Below are positions 51,512 to 60,962 of a stretch of DNA of 64,000 nt, one piece after another. The position numbers were made by a program, and so were the translations under genes. Numbering within the stretch: position 1 is the stretch's first letter; every line of letters begins with the position of its first letter. The stretch spans positions 372,001 to 436,000 of the forward strand of contig NZ_CP150951.2 of assembly GCF_038069655.2 (NCBI RefSeq), read 5' to 3'. Source of the stretch: Yoonia sp. BS5-3. GTDB lineage: Bacteria > Pseudomonadota > Alphaproteobacteria > Rhodobacterales > Rhodobacteraceae. The notes under the pieces are model-generated. The model saw nothing but the letters and a program-made list of their open reading frames with translations, did no database searches and was not told the origin of the DNA.

Positions 51512-52102
51512 ATGAGCAGTTTCTTTCGCGCCATGATATGTGTGCTGTTGCTTGGCAGTTGCGGATCAAGTTCGGGGAATTTTTCCGCCCCGCGTGATCT
51601 GGACGACGCCTGCAGCATCGTGTCTGAGCGCCCCGAATACCTAAGGGCTTTCCGCCGGGTTGAGCGCCGCTATGGCGTCCCGGTCCCATCGCTGATGGCG
51701 ATCATCTATCAGGAAAGCAAATTCATTGGGAACAACCGCCCACCCCATCAATATGCATTGGGTGTCATTCCGATTGGTCGGCAATCATCCGCATTGGGCT
51801 ATTCGCAGGCGCTGGACGGCACCTGGAAGGAGTACCAGGACGAAGTTGGCGGTCGCCGTGCCAGCCGCGAAGATATTGACGATGCCACCGATTTCATGGG
51901 CTGGTACATGATCCAGACCGTTGAAGAGACGGGCGTGCCAATCACAGACACCCGCAACCAATATCTGGCATATCATGATGGCCGAACCGGGTTTAACCGC
52001 GGCACATGGCGTTCAAAAAGCTGGCTGATCCGGATCGCCGGAGAGGTCGAAGCCCGCGCAGCCCTTTATGCCACACAGCTGCAATCCTGCGGCAGGCTGT
52101 AA
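51512..52102 (+). CDS. Lytic transglycosylase-like lipoprotein
   Basis: A 196-residue lipoprotein (lipobox LLGSC at about residues 13-17) with an SLT-type lysozyme fold. The catalytic Glu is in LMAIIYQESKF (about residue 70). Then ALGYSQALDGTWKEYQ, DFMGWYM and the active-site YLAYHDGRTGFNRGTW follow. It probably cleaves peptidoglycan near the outer membrane. Ends at a strong intrinsic terminator. Confidence 0.9.
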   Translation: MSSFFRAMICVLLLGSCGSSSGNFSAPRDLDDACSIVSERPEYLRAFRRVERRYGVPVPSLMAIIYQESKFIGNNRPPHQYALGVIPIGRQSSALGYSQALDGTWKEYQDEVGGRRASREDIDDATDFMGWYMIQTVEETGVPITDTRNQYLAYHDGRTGFNRGTWRSKSWLIRIAGEVEARAALYATQLQSCGRL

Positions 52103-52105
52103 CAA

Positions 52106-52136
52106 AAAAGCCCCGGATGTTTGATCCGGGGCTTTT
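52106..52136 (+). terminator. Rho-independent terminator after the transglycosylase gene
   Basis: AAAAGCCCCGGAT-gtttg-ATCCGGGGCTTTT: a 9-bp GC-rich stem with 5-nt loop, extended by A/T pairs and followed by TTTT. It starts 4 bp after the stop. Because of its A-run on the left arm it can also end transcripts from the convergent lolA-like gene. Confidence 0.93.
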
Positions 52137-52157
52137 CTGATTTCTGGCGTGCGACGT

Positions 52158-52763
52158 CTAATAACCGCGTTGCCGCATCTCAGCGACGATATTGAACTGG
52201 ATGTCGCCGATCGCACCGCCGGTTTCCAGATCGTTCAGAATAACTGTGGTTTCGGTGCCCAGTTCATCTGTGATGATCCACTGACGCAGCTCAACCGGGT
52301 TGGCCGTGAACACCAGCTTGATATTCCCATATTGCGGGTTGTCCGGGTCTTGCGCCGTAATGGTCGTTGTTGTCCCATCTGAGACGATATTCGTCACCAT
52401 CCGTTCCCGGTTAAGATCAACATTCGCCTCAAGAATGATCCCAAGCGGGGTTTGATTAAGCGGATAGCGGTCCGGCCCAATATTGGAACGTGGGTCAAAC
52501 ACGGCCAATTGCCCGCCCCCGGCCATAACAAGCGCGTCATTGGGCGCATTGTATTCAAAACGGATCCGCCCCGGCCGCTTGATATAGATCTGCCCGGTCG
52601 AAATCGTGCCATCTTGGTTGATTTGCGTGAACCCACCCTGCGCGGTTTGCAACTGGTTGAGATATTGGGACAACTGCCCCAGCGATAATTGTTGCGCCGA
52701 CGCAGCGCCCGCATAGATCGCGAGCGCCATGGTCAGCACCATAAAGAGGATACGTTTGCTCAT
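52158..52763 (-). CDS. lolA: Outer-membrane lipoprotein carrier protein LolA family
   Basis: A 201-residue periplasmic protein with a signal peptide (MSKRILFMVLTMALAIYAGAASAQ) and the LolA-like fold: YLNQLQTAQGGFTQINQDGTISTGQIYIKRPGRIRFEYNAP (about residues 34-74), then PLNQTPLGIILEANVDL and LRQWIITDELGTETTVIL. LolA ferries lipoproteins from the inner to the outer membrane. Genes of this type in the family may also be called outer membrane lipoprotein carrier protein. Confidence 0.9.
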   Translation of the reverse strand: MSKRILFMVLTMALAIYAGAASAQQLSLGQLSQYLNQLQTAQGGFTQINQDGTISTGQIYIKRPGRIRFEYNAPNDALVMAGGGQLAVFDPRSNIGPDRYPLNQTPLGIILEANVDLNRERMVTNIVSDGTTTTITAQDPDNPQYGNIKLVFTANPVELRQWIITDELGTETTVILNDLETGGAIGDIQFNIVAEMRQRGY

Positions 52764-52926
52764 TTGCCTTACCTATGTATTTGGCGGGATGTTTGCACCC
52801 CTTGGACATGTTTCACAACAGCACGCATGCCGATGTTAGGCGATATCACGCCCGTTGTTTCTTGATATCTTGGGTAGTTGCAGCCTTAAAAATAGCGGCA
52901 TTCCTAGAGGCAAGACCCAAAGAAAA

Positions 52927-52947
52927 CACCCCGGATGGGCCGGGGTG
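52927..52947 (-). terminator. Rho-independent terminator after the PstS/OmpA-like gene
   Basis: An 8-bp stem CACCCCGG/CCGGGGTG with 5-nt loop. On the reverse strand it is followed by TTTTCTTT, so it ends transcription of the gene that stops at 52975. Confidence 0.88.
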
Positions 52948-52974
52948 CTTGAAGGTTTTGCGATGTTTGGCGAT

Positions 52975-54561
52975 CTAGCGCGCCCAAACCTCAACCCGGG
53001 TTGGCGTTGGGCCCGAAGTCTGGCTTTCATAGCAGGTTGCCGGTGCCAGCCCGCCAAACCCATAGGACGACAAGGTCAAATCATTATCCCCGATCACATC
53101 CCCGGCGATTTCACGAAATGCGGCCTCTATTTCAGCTGCAGCGCGCTGGGATGCCAGACGTGCGGCCTCGCCGCCGGCTGCGCCATCCCCGAGACCAACA
53201 AAATAGATGTTCCGCCCCGCAAATCCGCCGTCTGCCACCAGATCAATCAGATCAAGCATCATCGCCCGGTTCCACGCTGCTTCCGGCCCACTGGTTGGCC
53301 CACCGACCATGCTGGGCGACAAACGCTCGCTTGCGAAGAGAAGTTCAAACATTTCGGCGGCGGTTGCGCGCGCATCCTCGTTGAGTGCTGCGTTCAGCAA
53401 GCTGCCCAGCCGCGCGCTTTTGGCGTCACCGTCTTGGGCAAATGCAGTCCCATCGACGAAGCCTTCGCGTGCAATAAGTTCCTGCGCGGTGTCCGAGGTC
53501 GCGAAGTCAAACAGTTCGGTCACCAACGATGTATTCGGCGCCCGGTCATATGTCGCCATGATCGGCCGCACGAGCGGGTAATCCCCTGAGACGATGTTGA
53601 AAGCGTTCGGCGTCACCGGGACCCCGCAGGCGCCAGAGACCGCGGCAATGTTGCTACCATCGGCGTTTTCAAGACTGACAACGCTGATGCTGCCCGGAAA
53701 TTGCCCCACGGAGCCCGCGATGCTGGTCTCATCGCCCATTGTCAGGATGCTGTTGCTGATCGATTTGCCTGCAGGTTCCATCACCAATGTGATCAGTTCA
53801 GAGCGGAGTGGCGAATCCACCGGAAGCTGCAACGGTAAGATATTCTGGTCCGCCCCGCCAATCTGCGACCAATTGGTGATTTCACCAGCATAGATGCCTG
53901 CCAACTGGTCCATCGTGATCATGTCAACCGCAACATCTGCCGCAATGATCACCGCAAAAGCATCAAGCCCCAAAAGCTGATATGGCGGTGTGGACGTTGT
54001 CGCCCATCCACCAGATGCTGTAAATGCAGCCGATTGCGCCCCCCGAAGAGACTGGGTCGCAACGCGCAAATCCGAAGCGGCATTGCCTGTCGCCAGCGCC
54101 ACGGTCGCAGTTTCATTACCCGTGTCATTCTGGAGCGACATTTGCCCTGCCGCAGTCAAAGCAACGGTGGACGTTGTTTCATTCGACACTGCAAACGCAC
54201 CCGCAATCGTCCGGTAGAGTGTATTGAAGGAAGGCGATGCAAAGCTGATCACATAATCATCGGATAGGTCTTCAAGGATCACCGCTTCGGCAATGACCAC
54301 ATCTTCAAAATCATCTGCAGTCAGCCCAAAATTGTTGCTTGCCAAGATCGCGCTGCAACCTTCGCCGTAGCAGATCACTTCTGAGGCGGGGACACTGACC
54401 TGCCCCACCAGCGTGTCGACTGACACCATTACGCCGTTAAAACCAACAATTTCACCGGCTACGCTGATAAACGCATCAGAGGATCTAAGTTCGACTTGCT
54501 GTGCCAAGAGCGCCGTCGGCGCAGCAGTACACAGCAGGAATGGGATGACATTTCGCAGCAT
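52975..54561 (-). CDS. PstS-like substrate-binding protein with C-terminal OmpA-like domain
   Basis: A 528-residue exported protein (signal peptide about residues 1-20, ending ALLAQ). Residues about 75-360 are a phosphate-binding-protein-like (PBP-like) domain (DAFAVIIAADVAVDMITMDQLAGIYAGEITNWSQIGGADQNI is the usual PstS-type core). Residues about 440-528 resemble an OmpA-type peptidoglycan-binding domain (IYFVGLGDGAAGGEAARLASQRAAAEIEAAF, then LSSYGFGGLAPATC). Such fusions tether a ligand-binding domain to the cell wall; a role in phosphate sensing is unproven, and no pst genes are adjacent. Confidence 0.85.
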   Translation of the reverse strand: MLRNVIPFLLCTAAPTALLAQQVELRSSDAFISVAGEIVGFNGVMVSVDTLVGQVSVPASEVICYGEGCSAILASNNFGLTADDFEDVVIAEAVILEDLSDDYVISFASPSFNTLYRTIAGAFAVSNETTSTVALTAAGQMSLQNDTGNETATVALATGNAASDLRVATQSLRGAQSAAFTASGGWATTSTPPYQLLGLDAFAVIIAADVAVDMITMDQLAGIYAGEITNWSQIGGADQNILPLQLPVDSPLRSELITLVMEPAGKSISNSILTMGDETSIAGSVGQFPGSISVVSLENADGSNIAAVSGACGVPVTPNAFNIVSGDYPLVRPIMATYDRAPNTSLVTELFDFATSDTAQELIAREGFVDGTAFAQDGDAKSARLGSLLNAALNEDARATAAEMFELLFASERLSPSMVGGPTSGPEAAWNRAMMLDLIDLVADGGFAGRNIYFVGLGDGAAGGEAARLASQRAAAEIEAAFREIAGDVIGDNDLTLSSYGFGGLAPATCYESQTSGPTPTRVEVWAR

Positions 54562-54907
54562 TATTTAATCTTAACTCCAGTCTTCAGTCGGCATACGGGC
54601 GGTCAAAACAATCATAACTTTGGACGATCCGCGCAACACACCACAGCAAATATCTGCATTTAGTGTTACAATCGAAAAATGTCCTGGAACCAATACCCAT
54701 TGGGACAACCCAATTTCAAAGGAGACTACACCCAAAAACGCGCATAACAATCACGGATCGGCATCATTTCAAAGAATTTTGGTGGTTTCTTGGTCAAAAG
54801 CACAGTTTTCAAGCGAACTTTCCGCCAAAACATCGCCCCATGCGTGACCTGCGCAATACCGTCCGGCCGCAGCCAAAAGATACATTCACCTATCACATCA
54901 CGAAATT
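54562..54907. other. Non-coding stretch between the PstS-like gene and ttcA
   Basis: About 345 bp with lower G+C than the genes. No open frame with a ribosome site that I trust. An imperfect GGAACCAATACCCATTGGGACAACCC stretch near 54687 carries small inverted repeats, and AAAGGAGA at 54718 is not followed by a sensible gene. It must contain the promoter of the reverse-strand 54561 gene. Confidence 0.4.
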
Positions 54908-55747
54908 TCAGGCCGAGTCGTTGCCTTCATTCGCGACCAACCCGGCAAAATCAAATAGCTTGGGATCCAACAAATGTGAGGGGCGTGCATTCATCAACGC
55001 CCGGAACATCACTTGCCGCCGCCCGGGGCTGTTTTTTTCCCATCCATCAAGGATTTGCTTAACTTGTTGACGCTGAAGGCCGTCCTGGCTTCCGCACAAA
55101 TCGCATGGGATGATGGGGTAGTTCATCGCCTGTGCAAATTTTTCGCAATCCACCTCGGCCACATGGGCGAGCGGGCGGTAGACGAATAAATCTTTTTCCT
55201 CATTCAGCAGTTTGGGCGGCATCGTCGCCAGCCGTCCGCCATGAAAGAGGTTCATCATGAAGGTTTCCAGAATATCATCGCGGTGATGCCCAAGAACGAC
55301 GGCAGAGCAGCCCTCTTCACGCGCGATACGATAGAGATTTCCGCGTCTTAATCGCGAACAGAGCGCACAGAAAGTGCGGCCTTGCGGCACTTTATCCATC
55401 ACGATTGAATAGGTGTCCTGATATTCGATCCGGTGCGGCACACCCATTTTTTCCAGAAACGCGGGCAGAACGGTTGCGGGAAAACCCGGCTGCCCCTGAT
55501 CAAGATTGCAGGCCAAAAGCTCAACCGGGAGCAAACCGCGCCACTTCAATTCATACAGAACCGCCAACAGAGTATAGCTGTCCTTGCCACCCGACAGGCA
55601 CACCAGCCATTTTGCATCGCGTTCGATCATGCCATATTGCTCAATCGCTTCGCGCGCGTAGCGCACGATCCGCTTGCGGAGCTTCTTGAACTCGGTCGTT
55701 GACGGCGCACCATAAAAGAGCGGGTGAATTTCAGTTTCATCAAGCAT
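54908..55747 (-). CDS. ttcA: tRNA 2-thiocytidine synthetase TtcA
   Basis: A 279-residue PP-loop ATPase that thiolates cytidine 32 of some tRNAs using a [4Fe-4S] cluster. The PP-loop is CLSGGKDSY (about residues 50-58). The paired CxxC motifs are CALC (about 127-130) and CDLC (about 218-221), and [29 protein letters not shown] lies between. Length and order match TtcA fully. Together with mnmH, it shows two different chalcogen tRNA modifications here. Confidence 0.95.
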   Translation of the reverse strand: MLDETEIHPLFYGAPSTTEFKKLRKRIVRYAREAIEQYGMIERDAKWLVCLSGGKDSYTLLAVLYELKWRGLLPVELLACNLDQGQPGFPATVLPAFLEKMGVPHRIEYQDTYSIVMDKVPQGRTFCALCSRLRRGNLYRIAREEGCSAVVLGHHRDDILETFMMNLFHGGRLATMPPKLLNEEKDLFVYRPLAHVAEVDCEKFAQAMNYPIIPCDLCGSQDGLQRQQVKQILDGWEKNSPGRRQVMFRALMNARPSHLLDPKLFDFAGLVANEGNDSA

Positions 55748-55785
55748 AGCTGCGATATGCCAGAATGCGCGAAGCCTGCCTAGGG

Positions 55786-56538
55786 CTAGATCATCACCAA
55801 TCTTTCGCCATTTACCTCAACCACCGGCGCATCGGTGCCAAAGACATCGCGCACCAGCCCGGCATCTACAATCTGCGTCGGGCTGCCGTGGCGGACGATT
55901 TGCCCCCCCTTCATGGCGACAATCATGTCGGCATAGCGGCTGGCGACGTTGATATCATGCAGGACAATCACAATCGTTTTGCCATGGTCGCGGCACATAT
56001 GCTGCAAGGTCCACATCAACGATCGACTGGCCGCGATGTCCAGATTGTTCAGCGGCTCATCCAGCAGCACGTAATCGGTATCCTGCGCAAAAATCATCGC
56101 GATCTGCGCGCGCTGGCGTTGGCCACCCGATAGCGCCTCAAGCGGCCGCTGCGCCAGCTCCGACAGCTCAAAAACCTGCAAGGCCCGGGCGACTTGTGCG
56201 TCATCCTCGGCGCCCGGACGCCCACGGTGGTAGGGATAGCGCCCGAATGCGACCAGTTCTTGCACGGTCAGGCGCGGGGTCTGCGCGGCCATTTGCGGCA
56301 GGATCGACAAATGCTGGGCCAGCACCCGGTCCGCACAATTGCCGATCTGCATGTCATCGACCCAGATCGCCCCGTTTTGCAGCTGTTGCAGCCGCGCGAT
56401 CAGGGAAAGTAACGTCGATTTCCCCGCCCCATTTGGGCCAATCAACGCCGTGATCCCACCCTTTGCAATATCGACCGAGACATCTGTCAGAACTTGGGTG
56501 CCATCAATTTCATAAGACACATCTTGCACGCGGATCAT
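55786..56538 (-). CDS. Iron-siderophore ABC transporter ATP-binding protein
   Basis: A 250-residue FepC-type ATPase: Walker [10 protein letters not shown] (about residues 34-42), signature [12 protein letters not shown], Walker [13 protein letters not shown], and H-loop VLHDINVA. Closest in style to FatE/VctC/YclP of catecholate or petrobactin-type importers. Its start overlaps the adjacent permease by 4 bp, and it is the last gene of a four-gene operon. Confidence 0.93.
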   Translation of the reverse strand: MIRVQDVSYEIDGTQVLTDVSVDIAKGGITALIGPNGAGKSTLLSLIARLQQLQNGAIWVDDMQIGNCADRVLAQHLSILPQMAAQTPRLTVQELVAFGRYPYHRGRPGAEDDAQVARALQVFELSELAQRPLEALSGGQRQRAQIAMIFAQDTDYVLLDEPLNNLDIAASRSLMWTLQHMCRDHGKTIVIVLHDINVASRYADMIVAMKGGQIVRHGSPTQIVDAGLVRDVFGTDAPVVEVNGERLVMI

Positions 56539-57476
56539 CGTCTGGTCCCCTTTAACAACAGGATGAGGAAGATCGCCCCGCCCAGCAAATCAATCACGAC
56601 TGACAGGGGTGTTGAAAGCCCCAGCGCACGCTCCATCACGGTCTGTCCCCCGACCAAGGTAATGGCCGAGATTAGCCCGGCACTTGGCAGCAAAATCGCG
56701 TGTCTTTCAGTGGGCGTGATGAGCCGGGCGAGGCTAACAACCAACAGCCCCAAAAAGGCCACTGGCCCCACCAATGCGGTTGAGACGGCAACAAGCACAG
56801 CGATCAGGATCAGCGCCTCAAGTTCAAGTGGGCGCGGCGGCTCGCCCAATGTGGTTGCGCTGTCTTGGCCAAGCGTCAGAACATCAAGCCGGTGCCTGAT
56901 CCACCATGCACGCCCCAGCGCGGCGCCAGCGATCAGGGCGGATATGCCCAGCAAATCTTTCTCAATCTGGGTGAACCGCGCGTAAGAGGCAACCTGAATG
57001 ACCGTGAACTCATTGGGGTCGATCATCCGCTGCAAGAGGCTGGTCAATGATTGAAAAAGAGCCGCAAAGATGATCCCTGTCAGGATCATGCGCAAAAGAT
57101 CACCCCGTGCCCGGTGCAAAAGCGTCCCGAACAGGGCCAGCGCAGCCAATGTCAGCGCCCCTGCGGTTACAATGAAGCTGACATAAGGGGGGATTTGCAC
57201 CACGGTCATCGCCCCCAGAAAAAAGACGGACGCCGTCAATAGCAGAACATAAAGCGCATCAAATCCCATAATGGATGGCGTCAAGATCCGGTTTTGACTG
57301 ATGGTTTGAAAAAGGACTGTTGCGGTCGACACGGTTGCCCCCACAAGGATCAGCGCAGCCAGCTTTGTCCCCCGGAAGGGTAAAATAAAGCTCCATGATC
57401 CGCGTGCGCCCAGCACCATGAAAGCGATACAACAGAGCACCAGAAGAATGGCCATGATCCAAAGCCGCCTAGCCAT
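56535..57476 (-). CDS. Iron-siderophore ABC transporter permease 2
   Basis: A 313-residue FecCD-family permease with nine to ten membrane helices. Marks are FRGTKLAALILVGATVSTATVLFQTISQNRILTPSIMGFDALYVLL (the usual R-PR...NPLA-type N-terminal block), and GPVAFLGLLVVSLARLITPTERH near 225-247, the coupling region with the ATPase. It overlaps the partner permease gene by 8 bp. Confidence 0.93.
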   Translation of the reverse strand: MARRLWIMAILLVLCCIAFMVLGARGSWSFILPFRGTKLAALILVGATVSTATVLFQTISQNRILTPSIMGFDALYVLLLTASVFFLGAMTVVQIPPYVSFIVTAGALTLAALALFGTLLHRARGDLLRMILTGIIFAALFQSLTSLLQRMIDPNEFTVIQVASYARFTQIEKDLLGISALIAGAALGRAWWIRHRLDVLTLGQDSATTLGEPPRPLELEALILIAVLVAVSTALVGPVAFLGLLVVSLARLITPTERHAILLPSAGLISAITLVGGQTVMERALGLSTPLSVVIDLLGGAIFLILLLKGTRR

Positions 57477-58416
57477 GCTGCGGCTTTCGATAAAGCAGCC
57501 ACAAGAACAACACCGCCCCGATGACGCCCAGAACGGTGCCCACGGGGATCTCAAAAGGAAACCGGACCAGACGTCCGATAATGTCGGCGCTCAGTGTCAA
57601 GAACGCCCCCAGGATCACGATCAGCGGCAAGGTTCGGCGCAGATTATCCCCCGCCAGACGCGAGACAACATTGGGCACGATCAGCCCCACAAAAGGGATC
57701 ATCCCAACCGTCGTGACCGTCAGCGCCGCGACGATTGATATCCCCACCAGCCCCAGCAAGACAACCTGCCCATGGTTCAGTCCAAGATTGATCGCAGCCG
57801 TCCGGCCCAACCCGACAATCGCGAATTGATCGGCAGCAAAGTAGATCAAAACAGCAACCCCGGCGGCCAGCCAAAGCAGCTCATACCGCCCTTGTAGCAC
57901 GCCAGAAAACTCACCATTCATCCAAATGCCGATATATTGCAGCAGGTCTGCTTGATAGGCGACAAATGTCACCGCCGCCCCGATGACCCCACCATAGACA
58001 AGCCCCACAAGCGGGACCAGCAGGGGCTGGGTGGGCGGCAACCGGTTTACAATCGCCAGAAAGCCAAGGCTGGTTGCCATTGCCGTCACAGCCGCAAGCG
58101 CCATTTTGGTCAGAATAGACGCCGTGGGCAGCGCCATTGTCACGATCAAAATACCCAGCGCAGCCCCCTGCCCTGTACCTGCGGTCATCGGTTCAACGAA
58201 GCGGTTGCGCACCAGCATTTGCATCACGGCCCCGGCTACCGCCAAAGACGCCCCGCAAATCAGTGCTGCGGCGGTTCGCGGAAAGCGGCTGATCGCCAGC
58301 AATTGCAGACCTTCAGGATCGGTAAAGATATCGCCGACGGATAGCTCAATCACCCCCACAAAGAGGGATAGAAAAGACAAAAGGGCGAGCCCGACAAGGC
58401 CCGCCCAAATCAGCAT
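57469..58416 (-). CDS. Iron-siderophore ABC transporter permease 1
   Basis: A 315-residue FecCD-family permease, partner of the preceding entry. ISRFPRTAAALICGASLAVAGAVMQMLVRNRFVEPMTAGTGQGAALG is the family N-terminal block, and GMIPFVGLIVPNVVSRLAGDNLRRTLPL the coupling region. ATG 58416 is chosen; a TTG at 58428, right after the substrate-binding-protein stop, is an alternative four codons longer. Confidence 0.92.
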   Translation of the reverse strand: MLIWAGLVGLALLSFLSLFVGVIELSVGDIFTDPEGLQLLAISRFPRTAAALICGASLAVAGAVMQMLVRNRFVEPMTAGTGQGAALGILIVTMALPTASILTKMALAAVTAMATSLGFLAIVNRLPPTQPLLVPLVGLVYGGVIGAAVTFVAYQADLLQYIGIWMNGEFSGVLQGRYELLWLAAGVAVLIYFAADQFAIVGLGRTAAINLGLNHGQVVLLGLVGISIVAALTVTTVGMIPFVGLIVPNVVSRLAGDNLRRTLPLIVILGAFLTLSADIIGRLVRFPFEIPVGTVLGVIGAVLFLWLLYRKPQHG

Positions 58417-58428
58417 ATGCCGTGACAA

Positions 58429-59319
58429 TCAGCTGTCCGAAAAGGCTTGGGTAAATTGGCCAAGCGTGCTGATCATCGATTGGATACCGCCGCCCGCGAT
58501 GTAGATCGACGCGCTGTCCAGATAGATCACATTGCCCGCTTTCCAGGCATTTGTTTCCTGCACCAAGGCATTATCCAATGTGGTGGCAGCTGCTTCGCCA
58601 TCTTGGCCGATCGCAGCGGCCCGGTCGATCACAATCAGGATGTCAGGGTTGGCGTCGCGGATGAACTCAAAGCTGACAGCCTCGCCATGGGTGGTTGTTT
58701 CGACGTCTGCAATGGCCTCGGGCAGATCAAGCGCTGAATGAAGCCAGCCAAACCGGCCCTCGGCCCCATAAGCGGACACTGTTGGGCCATTGGTCATCAC
58801 AATCAACGCCTTCCCCTGGTCCGCAACGGCGCCCTTGGCTGCCGCCAAAGCGGCGTCAAAATCAGCGCGCAGGGCATCGGCTTCTTCTTGTTTGCCAAAA
58901 ATCGCACCATAGGCTTCGAGCCGGTCAAGACCCTGACCGACCGTGTCTTCCCAGATCGTCATGTCAATCGTGGGCGCAATCTTGGCCAGATCAGGCGCTA
59001 CCCGCGAAGAGCGGCCACCGGCAACCAGCAGATCATATCCGCCTGCGGCAATTGCCTCATAATCGGGTTCAAACAGCGAACCGACGCTTTCGGCCCCTTC
59101 CGCAGCACCGGCGACGTAATCGACATATTGCGGCGCAACGACGCCGGCCACATCGACGCCAAGCGCATCCAGCGTATCAAGCGCGGCGATATCAAAGACC
59201 GCAATGCGGGCAGGATTGGTTTCGACCGATGCTGAGCCGGTATAAGTGTCGATGGTGACAGTGTCGGCCAGTGCTGGCGTCCCAGCCAAGGCAAATGCGA
59301 ATAGCGCATGACGAAGCAT
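58429..59319 (-). CDS. Iron-siderophore ABC transporter substrate-binding protein
   Basis: A 296-residue periplasmic binding protein (signal peptide MLRHALFAFALAGTPALA) of the FatB/YclQ/CeuE cluster. Typical segments are NPARIAVFDIAALDTLDALGVDVAGV (about 35-60), GSLFEPDYEAIAAGGYDLLVAGGRSS and NGPTVSAYGAEGRFGWLH. Its neighbours are two permeases and an ATPase on the same strand, giving a complete importer. No TonB receptor is seen in the window. Confidence 0.93.
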   Translation of the reverse strand: MLRHALFAFALAGTPALADTVTIDTYTGSASVETNPARIAVFDIAALDTLDALGVDVAGVVAPQYVDYVAGAAEGAESVGSLFEPDYEAIAAGGYDLLVAGGRSSRVAPDLAKIAPTIDMTIWEDTVGQGLDRLEAYGAIFGKQEEADALRADFDAALAAAKGAVADQGKALIVMTNGPTVSAYGAEGRFGWLHSALDLPEAIADVETTTHGEAVSFEFIRDANPDILIVIDRAAAIGQDGEAAATTLDNALVQETNAWKAGNVIYLDSASIYIAGGGIQSMISTLGQFTQAFSDS

Positions 59320-59419
59320 AATCAGTTCCCCTTAAGTGATGGCGTGGCTGACCGTCAGGGTTGGCTTCGCAGATTGGGACCTTGACTAATGGGCGGGCAC
59401 GGACGAGTCCAGCCTGACC

Positions 59420-59432
59420 GACAAATTTTGTC
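59420..59432. promoter_or_regulatory. Short palindrome upstream of the siderophore importer
   Basis: GACAAA-T-TTTGTC is a perfect 6+1+6 inverted repeat about 100 bp before the substrate-binding-protein start. In position it could be an iron- or stress-responsive operator, but it does not match any consensus that I can assign with confidence (Irr, RirA or Fur). Confidence 0.35.
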
Positions 59433-59496
59433 AGGTTTTACGCACGCGCCGACAAAGACGTGTTCCACCTGGCACGATACCTTCAAAACGAAGACG

Positions 59497-60951
59497 CTAT
59501 TTGGCGACTTCGTCTTCAGGGGTCAGCACCAGGGCCTCTTCCACGTCTGTTGTGACGGTCAGGGCCGTTTCGGGCTGCTGGCCGACAATAAGCGGCAGCA
59601 TTTCGGTGCCGGCTGGCATAGCGACGTCACTTGCGGGCGGGGTTTTCCATGACAACGTATCAAAAGACCCGCAATTGCTACAGGTCGCGGCCCAGGCCGT
59701 GTGAATATGCTGGCAATTATTGCAGATCCACTGGGGACCGCGCGGCGCTGTCAGGGCGCGGGTCAGCCAGCCCCGCACAACGGAATCCTCTGCCCCTTCC
59801 CCACGTTCAATTGCAGCCATCAGCGTCAGATTACGGGCCGTTGGGGCGGTTTCAACTTGATCACCAAGGGCGCGCTTGGCCTCTGGAAAATCCTCGGCTG
59901 CGATATGCAATTCGGCCAAGAGCATCTGGGTTTCGGGATGATCCGCGGTGGTCTTGGTCAATGTCCGGAACCGTTTCAGCCGTTCTTGCGGAGTTTCATC
60001 CGGCGCAATATCGGCAAAAGCAGCGGCCAGGTCAGGATGCGGCTGTGCGCCCCATGTTTTGGCAAGAACCCGGGTCGCATAGCGTGGATTCCCGTCCGCA
60101 ATATAGCCGCGTGCGGCCATCACGGCGGCAGGGATCAGATCCGGTGATAATCTGTTGGCTTCGATTGCGGTTTCCCGGGCCTCAATCGTTTTGCCACTGT
60201 CCAAAATATCCCGCGCCTCGGACAGGGCAAGCACGGCATCCCGGCGTTTATGCACATCGCGCGGCAGACCGCCCGATTTCAATTTGGCCGCCAGCGTATC
60301 GCGCGCGCCAGCCCAATCCGATTTCTCGGCCTGCAATTTCAGCAGTACGTCCTGGGTTTCTTCATGCGCAGGCTTGAGCGCAAAAGCCTTTTGGGCCAGT
60401 GCAAGCGCCGTTGTCGTATCCCCTTCGGAGAGTTTTTGCTTCATGATCCCGCGCACGCCAACAAAGCGGGTTTTGTCATCCGAGAGCAGCTTTTTATAAG
60501 TGTCTTCAGCCTTGCGCCGGTCGCCTGTCATCTCGGCCGCCTGGGCGGTCAGCAAATTGGTCAGTTGAGGCTGTTTGAGATATTTATCCGCCCGCGCAGC
60601 TTTGGTCATCGCCAGATGTCCTTCGCCAGATGCAAGGGCCATCATACCTTCGGACAAGGCTTCATACCCTTTGCGTTCGCGGTTGCGGTCCAGATAGCGC
60701 GAAATGGCTGTTTCATCACCGTTGAGGAATTTAAAAAACGCGACACCAAATGCCAGTAATTTCAGTCCCAGCCAAACCGCAACGCAGAGCGCGACAAAGC
60801 CAAAAGCCATTTCCAGCGGGCTAAGTGTGAATTCACTGCCCATCACATTGACGGTTGCACCGCCTTCAACCTGCATCAGCAGCGTGCCACCATAGGTCAG
60901 CACGGTGACGGCTGCGACGAAAGCCAGGATTTTAATCAAAGACCAGAGCAT
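59497..60951 (-). CDS. hemY: HemY-like TPR membrane protein with zinc ribbon
   Basis: A 484-residue inner-membrane protein: two N-terminal helices (about residues 5-27 and 46-70), the HemY_N domain (FLNGDETAISRYLDRNRERKGYEALSEGMMALASGEGHLAMTKAARADKYL, about 73-125), TPR-like helices to about 400, and a C-terminal zinc ribbon with CNNC and CSNC at about 413-433. The gammaproteobacterial name reflects a link to heme synthesis by gene position only; the biochemical role is unproven, and it should not be read as protoporphyrinogen oxidase. Confidence 0.9.
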   Translation of the reverse strand: MLWSLIKILAFVAAVTVLTYGGTLLMQVEGGATVNVMGSEFTLSPLEMAFGFVALCVAVWLGLKLLAFGVAFFKFLNGDETAISRYLDRNRERKGYEALSEGMMALASGEGHLAMTKAARADKYLKQPQLTNLLTAQAAEMTGDRRKAEDTYKKLLSDDKTRFVGVRGIMKQKLSEGDTTTALALAQKAFALKPAHEETQDVLLKLQAEKSDWAGARDTLAAKLKSGGLPRDVHKRRDAVLALSEARDILDSGKTIEARETAIEANRLSPDLIPAAVMAARGYIADGNPRYATRVLAKTWGAQPHPDLAAAFADIAPDETPQERLKRFRTLTKTTADHPETQMLLAELHIAAEDFPEAKRALGDQVETAPTARNLTLMAAIERGEGAEDSVVRGWLTRALTAPRGPQWICNNCQHIHTAWAATCSNCGSFDTLSWKTPPASDVAMPAGTEMLPLIVGQQPETALTVTTDVEEALVLTPEDEVAK

Positions 60952-60962
60952 ATGTTTCGCCT

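Noticed and set aside
54663..55070. Forward frames spanning 54.6-55.1 kb
   Set aside because: The right half is antisense to ttcA, which has full catalytic motifs; the left part has no start with a usable ribosome site.
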